Below are positions 1 to 12,500 of a stretch of DNA of 64,000 bases, piece after piece. Each line of letters starts with the position of its first letter. Position 1 is the first letter of the stretch. The notes under the pieces were generated by a model. It had not been told where the DNA came from and ran no database searches. It was given only the letters and a program-made list of their open reading frames with translations. Both the position numbers and the translations under genes were made by a program. Origin of the DNA: Anaeramoeba flamelloides (lineage: Eukaryota; Metamonada; Anaeramoebidae); assembly GCA_027625915.1 (NCBI GenBank), contig JANTQA010000023.1, forward strand, positions 9,548,001-9,612,000. Reading direction: 5' to 3'.

Positions 1-191
1 TAATAATAAAAAAAAAAAATAAGAAAAAACAAGATTATTTGTTTGTATTTTTGTTTGCGATTTTTTCGTCAACCAAAATCAAAGACAAAAAGATAAAATT
101 TTAAAATAAAAAAAAAAATAAAGGAAAAATCAAAAAGATCCAAAAAAGAGAAAAAAAAAAAAAAAAAAAAAATTAATTTTAAGGTTCTTAC
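1..191 (-). other. Start of an intron of the CTL/SLC44 gene, continuing beyond the window
   Basis: Begins with the donor GTAAGA. It is A/T-only in long tracts and has no CT dinucleotide on the plus strand (that is, no AG on the coding strand), so the intron is at least 191 bp. Confidence 0.6.
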
Positions 192-657
192 AAGGTGTGC
201 TTTTATAGGGGCAAAACTTAAATTTGTTTAAATAATTTGGCAGAGCGCGATCACAAGTTTCTTTTAAATTATTGATGTCACCTTCCTTGGGGCATTCTTG
301 AATACAATACTCCTTTCTGTAATCTTCAGCAGGGAAGAAACAATAATGGCTTTCTGTTAGATCAGTTAAAAGGTGATCGATTTCTTTGGTCAAATTTGGA
401 TAATTTTTTGTTAAGTGTCCCTCAAGTTTTGTGTTGTCATAACCACAGACGTTTCCTCTGTAGTCACTTGGGTAGTACAGTCTTTTTGGCTCTCCTTGCA
501 CAAAACCAAAAATTGCTACAATGACCATCCCGATCCAAAAAAGGATAAAAAGAAATAGCCAAAAGATATCTTTACATTTCCTGTCTTGAACAGGAACTTC
601 AAAGTCTTCAACGTATTCAAATGGCGAGTCAAGATCACCATATTTACCTTCACTCAT
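192..657 (-). CDS. Choline transporter-like protein (SLC44/CTL family), N-terminal exon, partial
   Basis: First exon of a multi-pass membrane protein of the CTL/SLC44 family, which carries choline or related solutes across membranes. Seen: after a short cytosolic N-terminus comes the family-typical KCKDIFWLFLFILFWIGMV membrane segment (about residues 27-50), then a G-x-P-x-RL-YYPSDYRGNVCGY block, which is the CTL signature just after TM1, and an extracellular Cys-rich stretch with CIQECP. I start at the Met at 657 (MSEGKYGD) because the 22 codons upstream are low-complexity and hydrophobic and look like untranslated sequence. The exon stops at a GTAAGA donor (191-190), leaving phase 1. No AG acceptor exists on this strand between 189 and 1, so the remaining exons, with the other transmembrane segments, lie off the left edge. 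Family assignment is secure; substrate is inferred. Confidence 0.85.
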
Positions 658-1099
658 TTTAAAGCAATAACAAGAAAAAAAAAATAAAATTTGAAAGGGT
701 AAAAAAATAAAATTACCTTTCAAATTTTTTTAAATCTCTCGAATACAAGAAGTCCTTTTTTTCAAGCTGTGTCAAGAATTAAGAAGTAAAATTGACTTCT
801 TGATACAAAATTATTTAATTTAGTAAAATATTTTCTAAATTCGTTTTCAGTTTTAAATTTTTTTTTTTTTTGGAATACTTGATCTATTGACTGAAAAAAC
901 TTAATTAAATATGCTGAGAGGTTTAAATTAATAAATATTTTTGGAAAAATGTCCCTAGTTTCATCGATATTGATTTGATAAATCCTTTTTAAGAAATAAT
1001 TGTTTAAGGGGGTTTTGGAAAAGAGGTTACGAAATACTGTTATTTTCAAATAAATTTCTAAAAATTTTCACTTCATTTTCCTATTCAAATCTTTTTTTT

Positions 1100-1270
1100 T
1101 AATCATTTTGAATCGAGCATTCTATTGGCATAAATGTTGAAAAACTTTGTAAAATTAGTTCTTCCTTCAAAATATTCTTACTCTCGAGTTTTTTTAAAAG
1201 TTGAGTACCTAGTTTATAAAAATTGGAATTGAACTCTAAATTTCATGGAATAAATTTGAATTTATCAGTA
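1100..1270. repeat. Dispersed repeat, partner at 14200-14370
   Basis: Shared words CTTTGTAAAATTAGTT, CTTCAAAATA(T/C)TCTT, AATTGAACT and ATTTATCA(G/A)TA in the same order and orientation. The partner lies in SIN3 intron 2. Confidence 0.5.
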
Positions 1271-1281
1271 AGGTAAAAAAG

Positions 1282-1736
1282 AAATTATTTCGATTAAGGA
1301 TTATCTAAAATAAAGTCATCACGGATGTCTTACGAAATAAAACATCAGTGAATTAGACTCTTTATCTCTTTAGATCTAGAAGAACTATAAAATTTCAAAA
1401 AATTAGCAATAGATAATTTGGCAAGAGCAGTTCTTTAATCGTAAGTAACTTTGAAAACCCCAACCTAAACATGTTTCTTTCCAAGTCTCTTTATTCAGAG
1501 GTTTTTATTGGAAACTAGACAATACTTCAGTTAGAAGAAACATGGTTCGTTTTGAAAAATAGTACCCAAGGACAATGAAGTATCTGATCTTGCCAAATTA
1601 TCTATTGCTAATTTTTTGAAATTTTATAGTTCTTCTAGATCTAAAGAGATAAAGAGTCTAATTCACTGATGTTTTATTTCGTAAGACCTCCCTGGTGACT
1701 TTATTTTAGATTATCCTTAAGTCCAAAGTAATTATC
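1282..1736. repeat. Foldback (long inverted-repeat) element FB1, about 455 bp
   Basis: The left arm (about 1282-1430) and right arm (about 1590-1736) are near-perfect reverse complements over roughly 115-140 bp: the left holds ATCTAGAAGAACTATAAAAT and the right holds ATTTTATAGTTCTTCTAGAT. Weaker pairing continues inward (AAACATGTTTCTTT against AGAAGAAACATGGTT), leaving a loop of only tens of bases near 1490-1530. There is no coding capacity. It resembles a non-autonomous foldback or MITE-like element. I saw no clear target-site duplication. Confidence 0.75.
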
Positions 1737-3212
1737 AAAGGTATTGAAAAATAATTTTTACAAACCATCTTTCTTATGAAATTGATCGATCCTGGAGAGA
1801 AAAATTTAAGAAAAAATTCACAGAACCTAAAATTTTTGTCATTTTTTCTTATTTTTCATGGTTTTTTTTATATTTTTTTATTCAGAATTTCAGTATTTAA
1901 ATTTAAATTAGAATTTATTGATTGGTTTATAAATAAATATAAAGCATGAAAAGGAAAAAACAAAAATTAATTTTTAAAGAAAAGAAAAAAAGTAAAGTAA
2001 AAAATTGGGGAAAATGAATAATTTTTGTTAACAAAAATTTCTAAAACTATCAACAAAAATTTAATTAACCTGTCGTAAAGAAGCATAAAAACCTTGTGAA
2101 CTGTTGTTAAATATGATTTTGATTTCTAAAATTGTTTTACCATATTTTTGAAACCAAAAAAATATTTGGTAACACCTTATATTATTAGGTATATAAAAGA
2201 ATTAAAAAATCAACAAAATTTCTTTTTTTTTTAATCTGATCTTACTGAAGTAAATTTTTTGGGATTTCCAAACAGCACCAAACACACTGTTTCTCAATAA
2301 TTCAGACGTTATCATTTCGTTTCGTTGTTCTTCAAGATATCATTGAATAAAAAAATCCTGTATCATATTTGAAGAATATATCTTTATGTCAGATTATATC
2401 TTTTGCCAGTGCAAATGGGTAAATCCATTTTCTAAAAAAAGGTTCTTTTTTCTACAACCTTTTTGTCAATAATATCTCTAAAAAAAATAATGAAAAGTAT
2501 TTGTGTTTTTTATATTAATACCAAACAGTGGAAATGACAGTATATACTTTATTTTGATTTTTTAAAACAAATTTTTCATTGGGTAGTGATTATATTGAAA
2601 AATAACATATATAAACACAATCATGTATATATAAATTAATTTAAAGGTAAGCTTAATTTTGGAAATAGGGCAGATTTTTCATGAATGAAATTTGTTTCCT
2701 TGTTTTTCCAATTTCAATAATAATGGATTTTACTAAAGTATTTGTGGATAATAACCAATATAGAATAATAAATAAAAATATAGTGTAATACTCTTCTTTT
2801 TTTGAAAGACAGATGAAAAAAGAATGAAATAATAATAATAAAGTTTGCCCCTAATTTTGAAATTTGGATTATTACCAAATGAAAAAAGGAGATATTAAAT
2901 AACACTTCATAAAAAAAAACAACCAATCATCTTTATGGGAATAAAATAAGATTTTTTTTTTTTTTAAGTTTTTTCTTTTATTTTAATTTTAACCTTTCTT
3001 TTTGCAGATAAAGTTACATTATATCGGTTTGTATTGAAATTTTCACAATTTTTTTATAATTAAAATAAGACTATTAAAGAAAGGGGAAAATAAAAATAAG
3101 TTTAACCAATCAAGAGTACCAAACTTATTCGTTAAATTTTTTATTACCTAAACTTGTTGATCTTTATTTATTTATATAAATTTCATTAAATTAAAAAATT
3201 TAGATTCTTTTT

Positions 3213-3248
<36 letters not shown>

Positions 3249-4377
3249 GTAGTTTTTTTAAAAATTAAATAAAATCTTATTAAGATTTTAATTTTTTTTT
3301 TTTTTTTTTTAGTAATTTGTGTTTTGTATTCTGATAAAGATGAGTTAACCACATTTAAACAATTTATTAATATTAGTGTCTTTTTTCAAAACCTAAATCC
3401 ACATTTATGAAATATAAAAAGAAAAAAAAATAATATATTATTTTAATTAATAAATTAGTTAATTCTTCGAAATAAATAAAAATAATTAATATTTTCGGTT
3501 AGAAAGTCCTGATTTCTGAATAAAAATTTTGGTTTTGTTTACTTTTGTCAAAATAATAAGTGTAAAAAAGTGTAACGGATGTTTCAAAATGCAAATTGTG
3601 TTGATTTATTTTATTATAGGATGTAAATTCATTAATAGATCAAAAAAGGTGACAATAAACCCAAATTAAATATTTTATTAGTTTCTTAAAGTTCTACTAT
3701 CTAAAAAAAAATTCTAAAAATGAAGGGTCAAATTTAAAAAATTTATCTCAACAATATAGTTAATTTTTAAACTTTTTTTTCTTTAAAAAAATAACAAAAA
3801 AGTGAAAAAAATAAGAAAATGATAAAAAAAAATTGTAAAAATTGCATTCCTAATTTAAATTTTACTTAAAATATTAAAGATTTTACTTTTATAATTGATT
3901 AAAAAATAGGTTAACTATTTTTAGTAAATCAGATGATACGTTGAAACAATAAGAAAAAAAAAAACAGATTATATTTTGAAATACCAATTATAGTCTTTGA
4001 GTACACCTTATTTTGATCACTGCAGTATTTTTGATTTTTAATAATTCAGTTCAAATCTTGGGCAATATAACTAATTGATGTTATGTCTGATTTGATAATT
4101 TAAGTTTGTTGGATGCTTAAGAAATTTTTATTAATGAAATTTATATCTATAAAGTAATTATTATTTTTTAATTCTTTAAAGTTTGAAAAAAGTCCTTTTC
4201 TTGTTTTAAGAAATATAAAAAAAATAGCATAGAAATTTACAATTTGAAAAATTATACAACAGAATTCTAGATTTGAAAAAATACTTTTATTATTTACAAG
4301 GGTTTTTATAACTATTTAAATCATTTTTAGGAAATAAAAATTGAATTTAAATTTTTTGGATAAAATAAATTAAATCC

Positions 4378-4550
4378 CAAATATCTCGAAGAAAATTTTA
4401 TTTTGAAAAAATAGAATTACCCCTGAGCACAAAAATATAATTTATAATAAAAATTTGTAAATTGTTTGAAAATTTTAATTGTTAATACTACTTGTCTAAA
4501 AGTTATTTAAATATTTTTCAATTGGTTGGATAAATCAATTTTTTTGTTTA
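4378..4550. repeat. Dispersed repeat, partner at 25520-25710
   Basis: Shared order: a TCGAAGAAAATTTTATTTTGAA-like word (TTCAAGAAAATTTTATTTTG in the partner), TAATAAAAAT, GTAAATT...TTGAAA, AATACTA and TTTTTCAATT. Diverged, same orientation. Confidence 0.45.
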
Positions 4551-5517
4551 ACCACAAAATACACAACTTACAAAAAAAAAAAAAAAATGAAATCTATATT
4601 TTAATCTGTTGATAATAGACCTTAAATAATTAAACCAAAAGACCGTTTGGTCATTTACATTGTTCATAACAAATTCATTATGTGCTATCAATCTAAAAAT
4701 ATTCAAATAAAAATAAGAATTTAACTATTTTATTGAATTTGGAAATAACTTTGAGTTTTGCAAACTTTTATTTACTTTGTTGTATTTTATGTTTTATTTT
4801 TCATTCTGTTTTTCCCAGTTAATAATTGTTTTTTCATATTGTTATAAATTTTTCTCAATAATTGATATCGGGTTTAAAGTAAAGTTCATTATAAGAACAA
4901 AACCAAAAACAAAATTAGTTGGTGGTATTTAACCATTTGATCGATCAATAATTGTAAGTGAACTATCAACAAAAATATCAATATTTTTTTTTTTATTACT
5001 ACTATTCCCCAAAAAAAATTGTGACTTTGAATTTTTTATTTTGATTTTCAATTATTTTTTTTTTGTTTATATGATCGGTAAATTATAAAATGTTTTTTTA
5101 TGATTCTAATTAATAACTCGTTCGAATTTTGCATTTCTTATTTAATTTATTAAATAATATTGTATTTCATAAAATTCAATTTGAGTGTGGCAAAAGATTT
5201 TGAATTAGAGTTTCCAAATCAAAACACCAAATTATAAAAAAAAATGTGTTTATCTTTAAAAAATTGATTTGTTATACTTAATTTGACATTTTTTTGCCTC
5301 TGGTTATACTTAATTAAGTAGCAAAAACTAAAATTATTGGGATAAAATCTAAATTAAAAATTATTTTTTTATAAAACAAATTTTCTTACAAAAGCAAATT
5401 TTTTTAAAAATGAAATAAAAATAAAAATTTTATTTAATGAAAAAATTTAAAATATAATTAAATAAAATCAATTTAGAATGATAAGAAAAAAAAGAAGAAG
5501 AACAATAAAACTAATTT

Positions 5518-6459
5518 TTAATCTATATTATTCTTAATTTTTATAATTTTTCGATATATTAAATCTTCAGATCCTTGAACGAATATTAATTGCCTTTTTA
5601 ATTGATCAAATTTAAAACCTAAATTATTTTGGATTCTTACATTATGATATATTTTTTGAAATAATTCTTGATTTTGGTTCTTTTGGAAAGAATGGTTAGG
5701 GTTTATTGATTGAGAATCTTTATTTGTATTATCATTTTGAGTGGGTTTTTTTATTTGGTTAATAAATAAATTTAAACAATAGCGTTTATTTCTCTCTAAA
5801 AAAAGGTTATTTTTTCTGATATAATCTGGTTCACTTAATTCATTTGTTTTGTTTAAGTTAATAAATCTAGATAAATGGTTTGTTTTTCTTTTAAAATATT
5901 GTTTATATTCGTTATTAATTTCATTAATTTCATCATTCTCTAACAATTTCACTGAAAAATGTATTGGTAAATTATTATTATTGTTGTTGTTGTTATTCAA
6001 TTTTTTTTGTTTTACTTGTGGATCATATATATTGCCGTTTTTTTTCTTTGATTGTTTAATTATTTGATGGCAATTTTGGTTTTTAATATTATTAATCGGA
6101 AATTGATTATTATTAATTACAAATCTAAATAATTGATCATTTTTTAAAGAAAAACGTTTTAAGTTTATTAAATATTTTAAATCATTAAATTTTTTATTTT
6201 TATTTTTTTCATAATGAAAAATATCAATATAAAAATAAAGATCTTTTTTATTAATTAATTCAAAACAAACATTTAAAATTGATTTTATAATTTTTTTTAA
6301 CCCAAGAAATTGATAAGAATAATTTCCAAAAAAGTAATGACATATTTCTATATATTTTTGTTTTTTGATTTTATTATCTAGATAATGTTTCAAAATTTCC
6401 TGAAAAGTATGAAAAAACATTTTCAAATTGCCATTCTTATTCACATTATCATAATCATC

Positions 6460-6524
<65 letters not shown>

Positions 6525-9500
6525 CTCCTTTATTATTATTATTATTATTATTATTCTTATTATTAAAATTTATTATAATATTAAGTTTTTTACTATATTT
6601 TTTTAAAATATCAATATTCAAATTTTTGGTGTTTTTTTTTTGATTTAAATAATTTTTGGCATTTAAAAGTCTTTCGTGAAATAAAAAAAATAATTTGAAA
6701 AGTCTATAAAAATGTTGGTTACCATAAAAAAGTTTTTCTTTTCTTCTAAAAATATTTTTTTTTTTTTTAATACTTTCAAGATAATTCACTTTGCTTTCAT
6801 TAATAAATAATTGTGGTATTTTATTTTTTTGATTTATTTTTGGATGTTTTAATGGTTTTTGATCCTCCCAAATTAAAAAAAAATTATATAAAAAATTTTT
6901 AAGAAAATCTAAAACTAATGGGCTTTGGTCAATTATTTGATTATTTTTTTTTTTAATTATTTCTTTATTATTGAATAAATAATTTTTTTCTTCTTGATTT
7001 TCTAAATTTAATTTTTTTTTGTTTTTAATTTCTTCAATGTCCATTTCTTTTTCTGATTCTATTTCCATTTCTTTTTCTTTTTCTTGTTCTTTTTCTTTTT
7101 TCGTATTATTTTCCTTTTCATTTTCATTTTTCTTTTTCTTTTTCTTTTCTTTTCCCTTTTCATTTTCTTTTTCTTTTTCTTTTCCCTTTTCTTTTTGTTT
7201 TTCTTTTCCTTTTCCAGTTGTATTTTCAATTTCAATTCCATTTTCTTTTTGAATTTCTTTTATCATTTGATTACCAGCCACTTTATCATTATGCCTTTTT
7301 TTATTCTTATTTTTTGTATTAAATGTTGATTTAAAGAGCAAATCAAAAATAAAATCTAATAAAGAAATATTATCACAATATTTATTAAATCCAACAAAAT
7401 CAAGACAATTAATTTCATTTTCAAAATTTATTTCATTAAATATGAAATTTTTAGACAATATTTGCTTATTTAAAAGTTGATAATTTTTTGATTGTAATGT
7501 TAAATATTTTTTAAGATTTTTTTCTAAAACTTTATTTCTTAAAAACTCAAATTTTAATTTTGATTTTTTAATTTCTTCAAGTCTTTTTTTAAAACGTGTG
7601 TATAATAAATGAACCGTGACTGGTGGATTAATTCTTAAACCTTCAAAAATAAATCTTGATTGGTTATGATAAAGGTCAATGATATCCTTCAGAAATAATT
7701 GATCATAAAATAAATGTTCAATATTAAATTTTACTATTTCATTTTGTGGAATTAGTTTGAGCTTTTTTATTAACTCTTTTAATATATTAAACGTTCTATT
7801 ATATCTTGATATTAAATGATCTAGTTCATATCTTTGATCTTCTAATAAATTTTGCTTAGTTTGATATTCATTTTTTTGATTATTGTTATTTAATAATGAA
7901 ATTTCTTTTGAAGGTGGTAAACATTTATATTTTTTATTAAGTATTTTATTTGTTTTATTCTGATTTTCTTTTTCTTTTCCACTTTCTTTTTCACCTTCTT
8001 TTTCTTTTTCTTTCCCACTTTCTTTTTCTTTTTTACTGTTTTTTTCTTTTTCTCCTTTTCCTTCTTTTTCTTTTTCTTTTTCTATTTCCATACCATGGTT
8101 TATATTATTATTATTAAGGTTTGAGGAATTTTTATCCTATATTTTAAATAAAGTAAATTATAAAAGAAAAATAATTCCAAAAGTAAAATGATATAATAAA
8201 TAATTAAGTTAGAATAAAATAAATAAAAATAAAAAATATAAAGCCATACATTATTTTGAATTTTGAAATATGAAGTATTTGATTTTTTATTATCTTTAAT
8301 ATAATGCTTCTTTTGTAATTTTTTGTTTTTCTTGAAATGGATTGATGGTGATTGATTATTAAATAAAATATTTTTTAAATTTAATAATAAATATTTATGT
8401 TTTGATTTCCACAAAATATTTTCTATTGATTCCAATGCTTCGGTTTTATTTATATTGTTTTGTTTAAACAAATTAATAATTAAATAAATTCGTTCAAGAC
8501 TTTTATGTGAAATTTTGGATTTTAAAATTTTTAAAAATCTTAATTGTGTATTATGACTTTTATTATGATTATTATTATTGTAATTATTGGTTTTTTGCAT
8601 TCTTGTTGTTTTTTTCTTTTTTTTTTTTTCTTTTTCATAAAATCTTTTTTTATATTTTTTTGGTATTTGGGATCTTGATTCATTATTTTGATGATAAAAA
8701 TTATTTTGGAAAGTTAAAGGAGTAATTTGTTCAATTTCTAAATTATTCTGTTTTTGATTATTTTCATAAGGATAATTTCTTTTTCTCAAATTTTTTTTCT
8801 CTTGCTTTTCTTTTTCTTCTAGTATTATTAATTTTCCATCTTTGAGAACAGTTTTATTTGTTTCTGGTAGAAATTGTAAAAAGTCTTCAAGCAGATCGTG
8901 ATGTTCTTTAAAAAGTTCAGATACTTCATTACAAATCTATATAAAAAAGAAAAAGAAAAAAAAGGGCGTGAAAAGATATAAAATAAATATAAATTATTAG
9001 TTTTTAGATATTAATTTTATGGAAATTTATTGGTTTTTAATTAATTTTTATTGTTGATTTAATAAATTTAATTGTTTTTAAGATATTTATCATAATGGTT
9101 TATTTTCGAATGAATAATTTTTGTAAAAATATTTTGTAAGTTATAATACTGTGAAATTATTTTGTTTTATTTCTTTTGATATTAGTACATATTTTTTTTT
9201 TTTTTTTTCCTAAAAAATTTGATTTTTATATCAATCATTAGAAACAGAATCCATTGATCAAAAGTATAAAATAATGTCATTAAAATCAATAAGGGTAAAC
9301 AAGATATAAAAAAATGTTAAAATAATTTAAAAATAATATTCAAAAATAAAAATTAAATTTAATCCAATTATAGTTTTGTGATTGTTTATCTTGTTTTAAA
9401 TTAAACAAAATTTTTGAATTATGGTTTAAATTTTTACTCATTGTACAAATTAAATTATTGGCATTTAAAAGTTAAATAGAAAAAAATTTACACTTTATTT

Positions 9501-12500
9501 ACTTGTTTTGTTTTTTTATTAATAAGTTTCTAGAAATCAATTTACCATTTTCACGAGAAGATCTTGGATTGAATTTACTTCATGCTCACGTAAAATGTGA
9601 TTATTTAAATCATGTTATAATAATAATTGTTGGTTTTTAATCAAAAAAAATTTTTGGGCAAAATTCATAAAAAATAAAATCTGAAAAATAATTCTCAAAG
9701 AAAGAAAACGGAAAAATAAAATTTTTATATCAGTTTTTTTTTTATTCATTTGAGAGAACTTGTGTGTTAACTTTAAAAGCTTTATAAAATAATGTGAATT
9801 TTATTATCTAATAATAATCACATAACCTGTTGCTATCTGTTCGCCACACAGGACATAAAGAAGATGTATTTGGTATTTTTTTTTTTTATTATATTTTTTA
9901 ATGTGAAACCAAGATCATTCTTAAGAATAAAAGTTTTTTTTTTTTTTTATATTTTGTATTTTTTATTGATTGAAGGGAGTGATCAAAGATTCTCTTACAG
10001 CCGTTAGGTTTTCTAGAATTCAAATGAATTGAGAAAAATCTTAGATTTTACTCCATTCTTTTGAATTTTGGAAAACCTAGGCACTTGACGGCACTCAACT
10101 GCACTTGTCGTTAGGTTTTTTTCAATTTGAGAAATAAACTGAAAATTTATTTAATTTTCGGTTTATTCCCAAAAAGTAGAAAAAAATCGCCATTAGCTTT
10201 TCTAGAATTCAAAAGAATAGAGTAAAATCTTTGATTTTTCTCTATTCTTTTAAACCCTGGAAAATCTAGGCACTCACTCTGATTACTAATGGTAAATTCG
10301 TAATTTAGATGATAAAGAAAAAAAAATATTTTGAAATTGAGCAAGTTCCAAATTTTTATTGGTTGAAAAAAAAAGAAAAAAAAAAAGCAAGTTGACAGTT
10401 CTCGAAAAAAAGTGAAAAATAGTTTTTAATTGGTTACATTAATAGAACCTGAAAATTCAAAGTAAAATCAATTAAAAAGAAGAAACCAATTAACTACGAA
10501 TAATTTTCCATTATATTATTTTCAATCAAATCAATAAATACAATTTAAATCTACTTTCATATCGAAATTGTTGGAGTGGTTTTGGAGATCGCAAAAATAG
10601 TCAATTTTTTCAACAAATTTTTAATAATTGATCAATCAAAGAAAAGTTCATACCAAAAGATAGTATTAAAAAAACTGTTATTGTGCTGAATCCTTCATTT
10701 GGTCTTTATTTATTTATTTATTCTTTTATTAATTAATTTTACTTTGAATTTTCAGGTTCTATTAAGGCTCCCAATTAAAAACAGTGTTTCACATTTTTTC
10801 TCCTGTTTCACTTTTTTTCCAGAACGATAAAAACAAAAAAAAAGGGTTTTCAAAGAAAGTTGGTTAAAAATCAAAAAAAAAACAACCCATTTTTATCAAG
10901 AACACTCAAAAAACAGAAACAATCCATTTATTTAAAATTTTGTCATTTAATTATTTCTAGAAAATCGTGAATGCTTCGTTTAGAGGATCTTGTTTAGTAG
11001 ATTCCATTTTTTTCTTTTTGATCGAATCTTTTTAAACCTTTGAAGTTTTTTTTTTTATATTTTCTTTTTATTTTCAAGTTACCCACACCAACTAGTTTCT
11101 ATCCTCCCAATATTAGTAGGTAACCACTTGATTTTTCTCCTTAGTAACTGTTCTTCCCAATAAAAAGGAAATTCAACAAGGGAAAAAATAGAAAAAAAAA
11201 AAATAAAATAAAGTATTTTAACCAAACAATAAGATTATTCCAAAAAAAGGCAAATAATTTTTTTTTTTTTTTTTGACAAAATGGATCTTTTCATTAATAA
11301 GAACTGCTTGTGTCAATAATGGTTTTGGAATATTAACCAAGAAAAATATTTTATTAATGATAATTCAAATTATTAACAAGTAATTGTTGGCCTATTAATC
11401 CTTTTATTAGTGAAGTGGTGCGCCAATACTCAATTGAAAATCTAATCAATACCGATTGATTAGATTGTTTTCAAATATTAAAAAAATAATATTGAGAGAA
11501 ATAGTTTAAAAATAAGAAACTTTGATATCTTTTGTTTTTGGTATGTTTTCAGATCAATTAATAAAAAAACAAAAAAAAAAATTTAGTAAATAGAAGTCTT
11601 GTATTTTTTCATTAAAAGTTGGTTTAAATATTATTAATAATCATTTAAATTTGAAACAAAAAATGTATTATTACCCTCTCTTCCTTTACTTTATTGTTTT
11701 TAATAAATTGTATTTTTTGCTGTTTTTTTTTTTTTAATTGTAAAAAGTATCTTCAAGTTGTATATTTATCTCTTTCGTTTGATTCCTTCAACTTTCTCTC
11801 TAAAATATTTCAAACAACAACAAGATAAATTTTGATCTTGACATGTTTTTTTCAAAAGTTCGTATTTCAAATTGAAAATAAAATTAATATTAAAAAAATG
11901 ATTTTTATAAAAATGAGATAATTTTGTAATTATGAACTAGATTGTTAGTATATTATGGGGTGTATTATTGGTGAACAATTTCTGTGAGAATAGAGCTGAT
12001 TTACAAAGCACATATACCTGTGAAAATGATCATTATATTGGTTTCTTATTTTCTTTCCAAAGATCCCTTTTATTGTTAGCAACTCAATATTGTGCCATTT
12101 GTTGAAAAATAAATTGAACAAAATTATCATTTGTCTTTCTAAAATGGTGTTTAAAATATCTTTGGGGGATTAAACTTTTTATTACCTTAAATCATGTTTC
12201 GATTATATTTTACCCTTTTAGAGCCAGGTCTTTAATGGATTTATTTAATTTTTAGATTTTGATTTTTTTCTTGTAAAGATGATTTGAAATTTTGTTCAAT
12301 TTGTTGTTAAATCAACAATATCTTTTTCTTTTAAGCTGATGGTTGTTCTAAACGAAAGTGGTTTATAAGCGTTAATAAAGGAAAGCGAGGTGAAATCTCT
12401 ATTTTATTTTAATTTCGTCAATGAGCAATACATAATAATTTTTTTCTCTTCTTTAGTAGATAATTATTTCTAAAAATCTTGGTATTTAAATGAGTTTTCA

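Larger units (their letters stand above)
658..5517. other. Intergenic, about 4.9 kb, AT-rich, repeat fragments only
   Basis: No ORF here has family similarity I recognise. It holds a foldback element (1282-1736) and pieces of dispersed repeats shared with other parts of the window (about 1100-1270, 3640-3920, 4378-4550). A (TA)n run lies near 3217-3244 and there are many long A/T tracts. The minus-strand ORF at 762-1049 looks accidental. Confidence 0.6.

Noticed and set aside
762-1049. 95-aa minus-strand ORF
   Set aside because: No family pattern, sits in repeat-like DNA (its 5' region resembles 13175-13220), and its composition is the same as the non-coding surroundings.
7019-7252. Ser/Phe-rich plus-strand ORFs across the SIN3 Lys/Glu tract
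   Set aside because: Antisense of GAA/AAA repeats.
9546-9610. Possible extra SIN3 micro-exon (HEVNSIQDLLVKM) before the 8936 exon
   Set aside because: It reads open and ends at a GTAAAT donor, but the exon ending at 14735 joins PAH2 directly and correctly to the exon starting at 8936. The extra peptide would disrupt PAH2 and its acceptor is poor.
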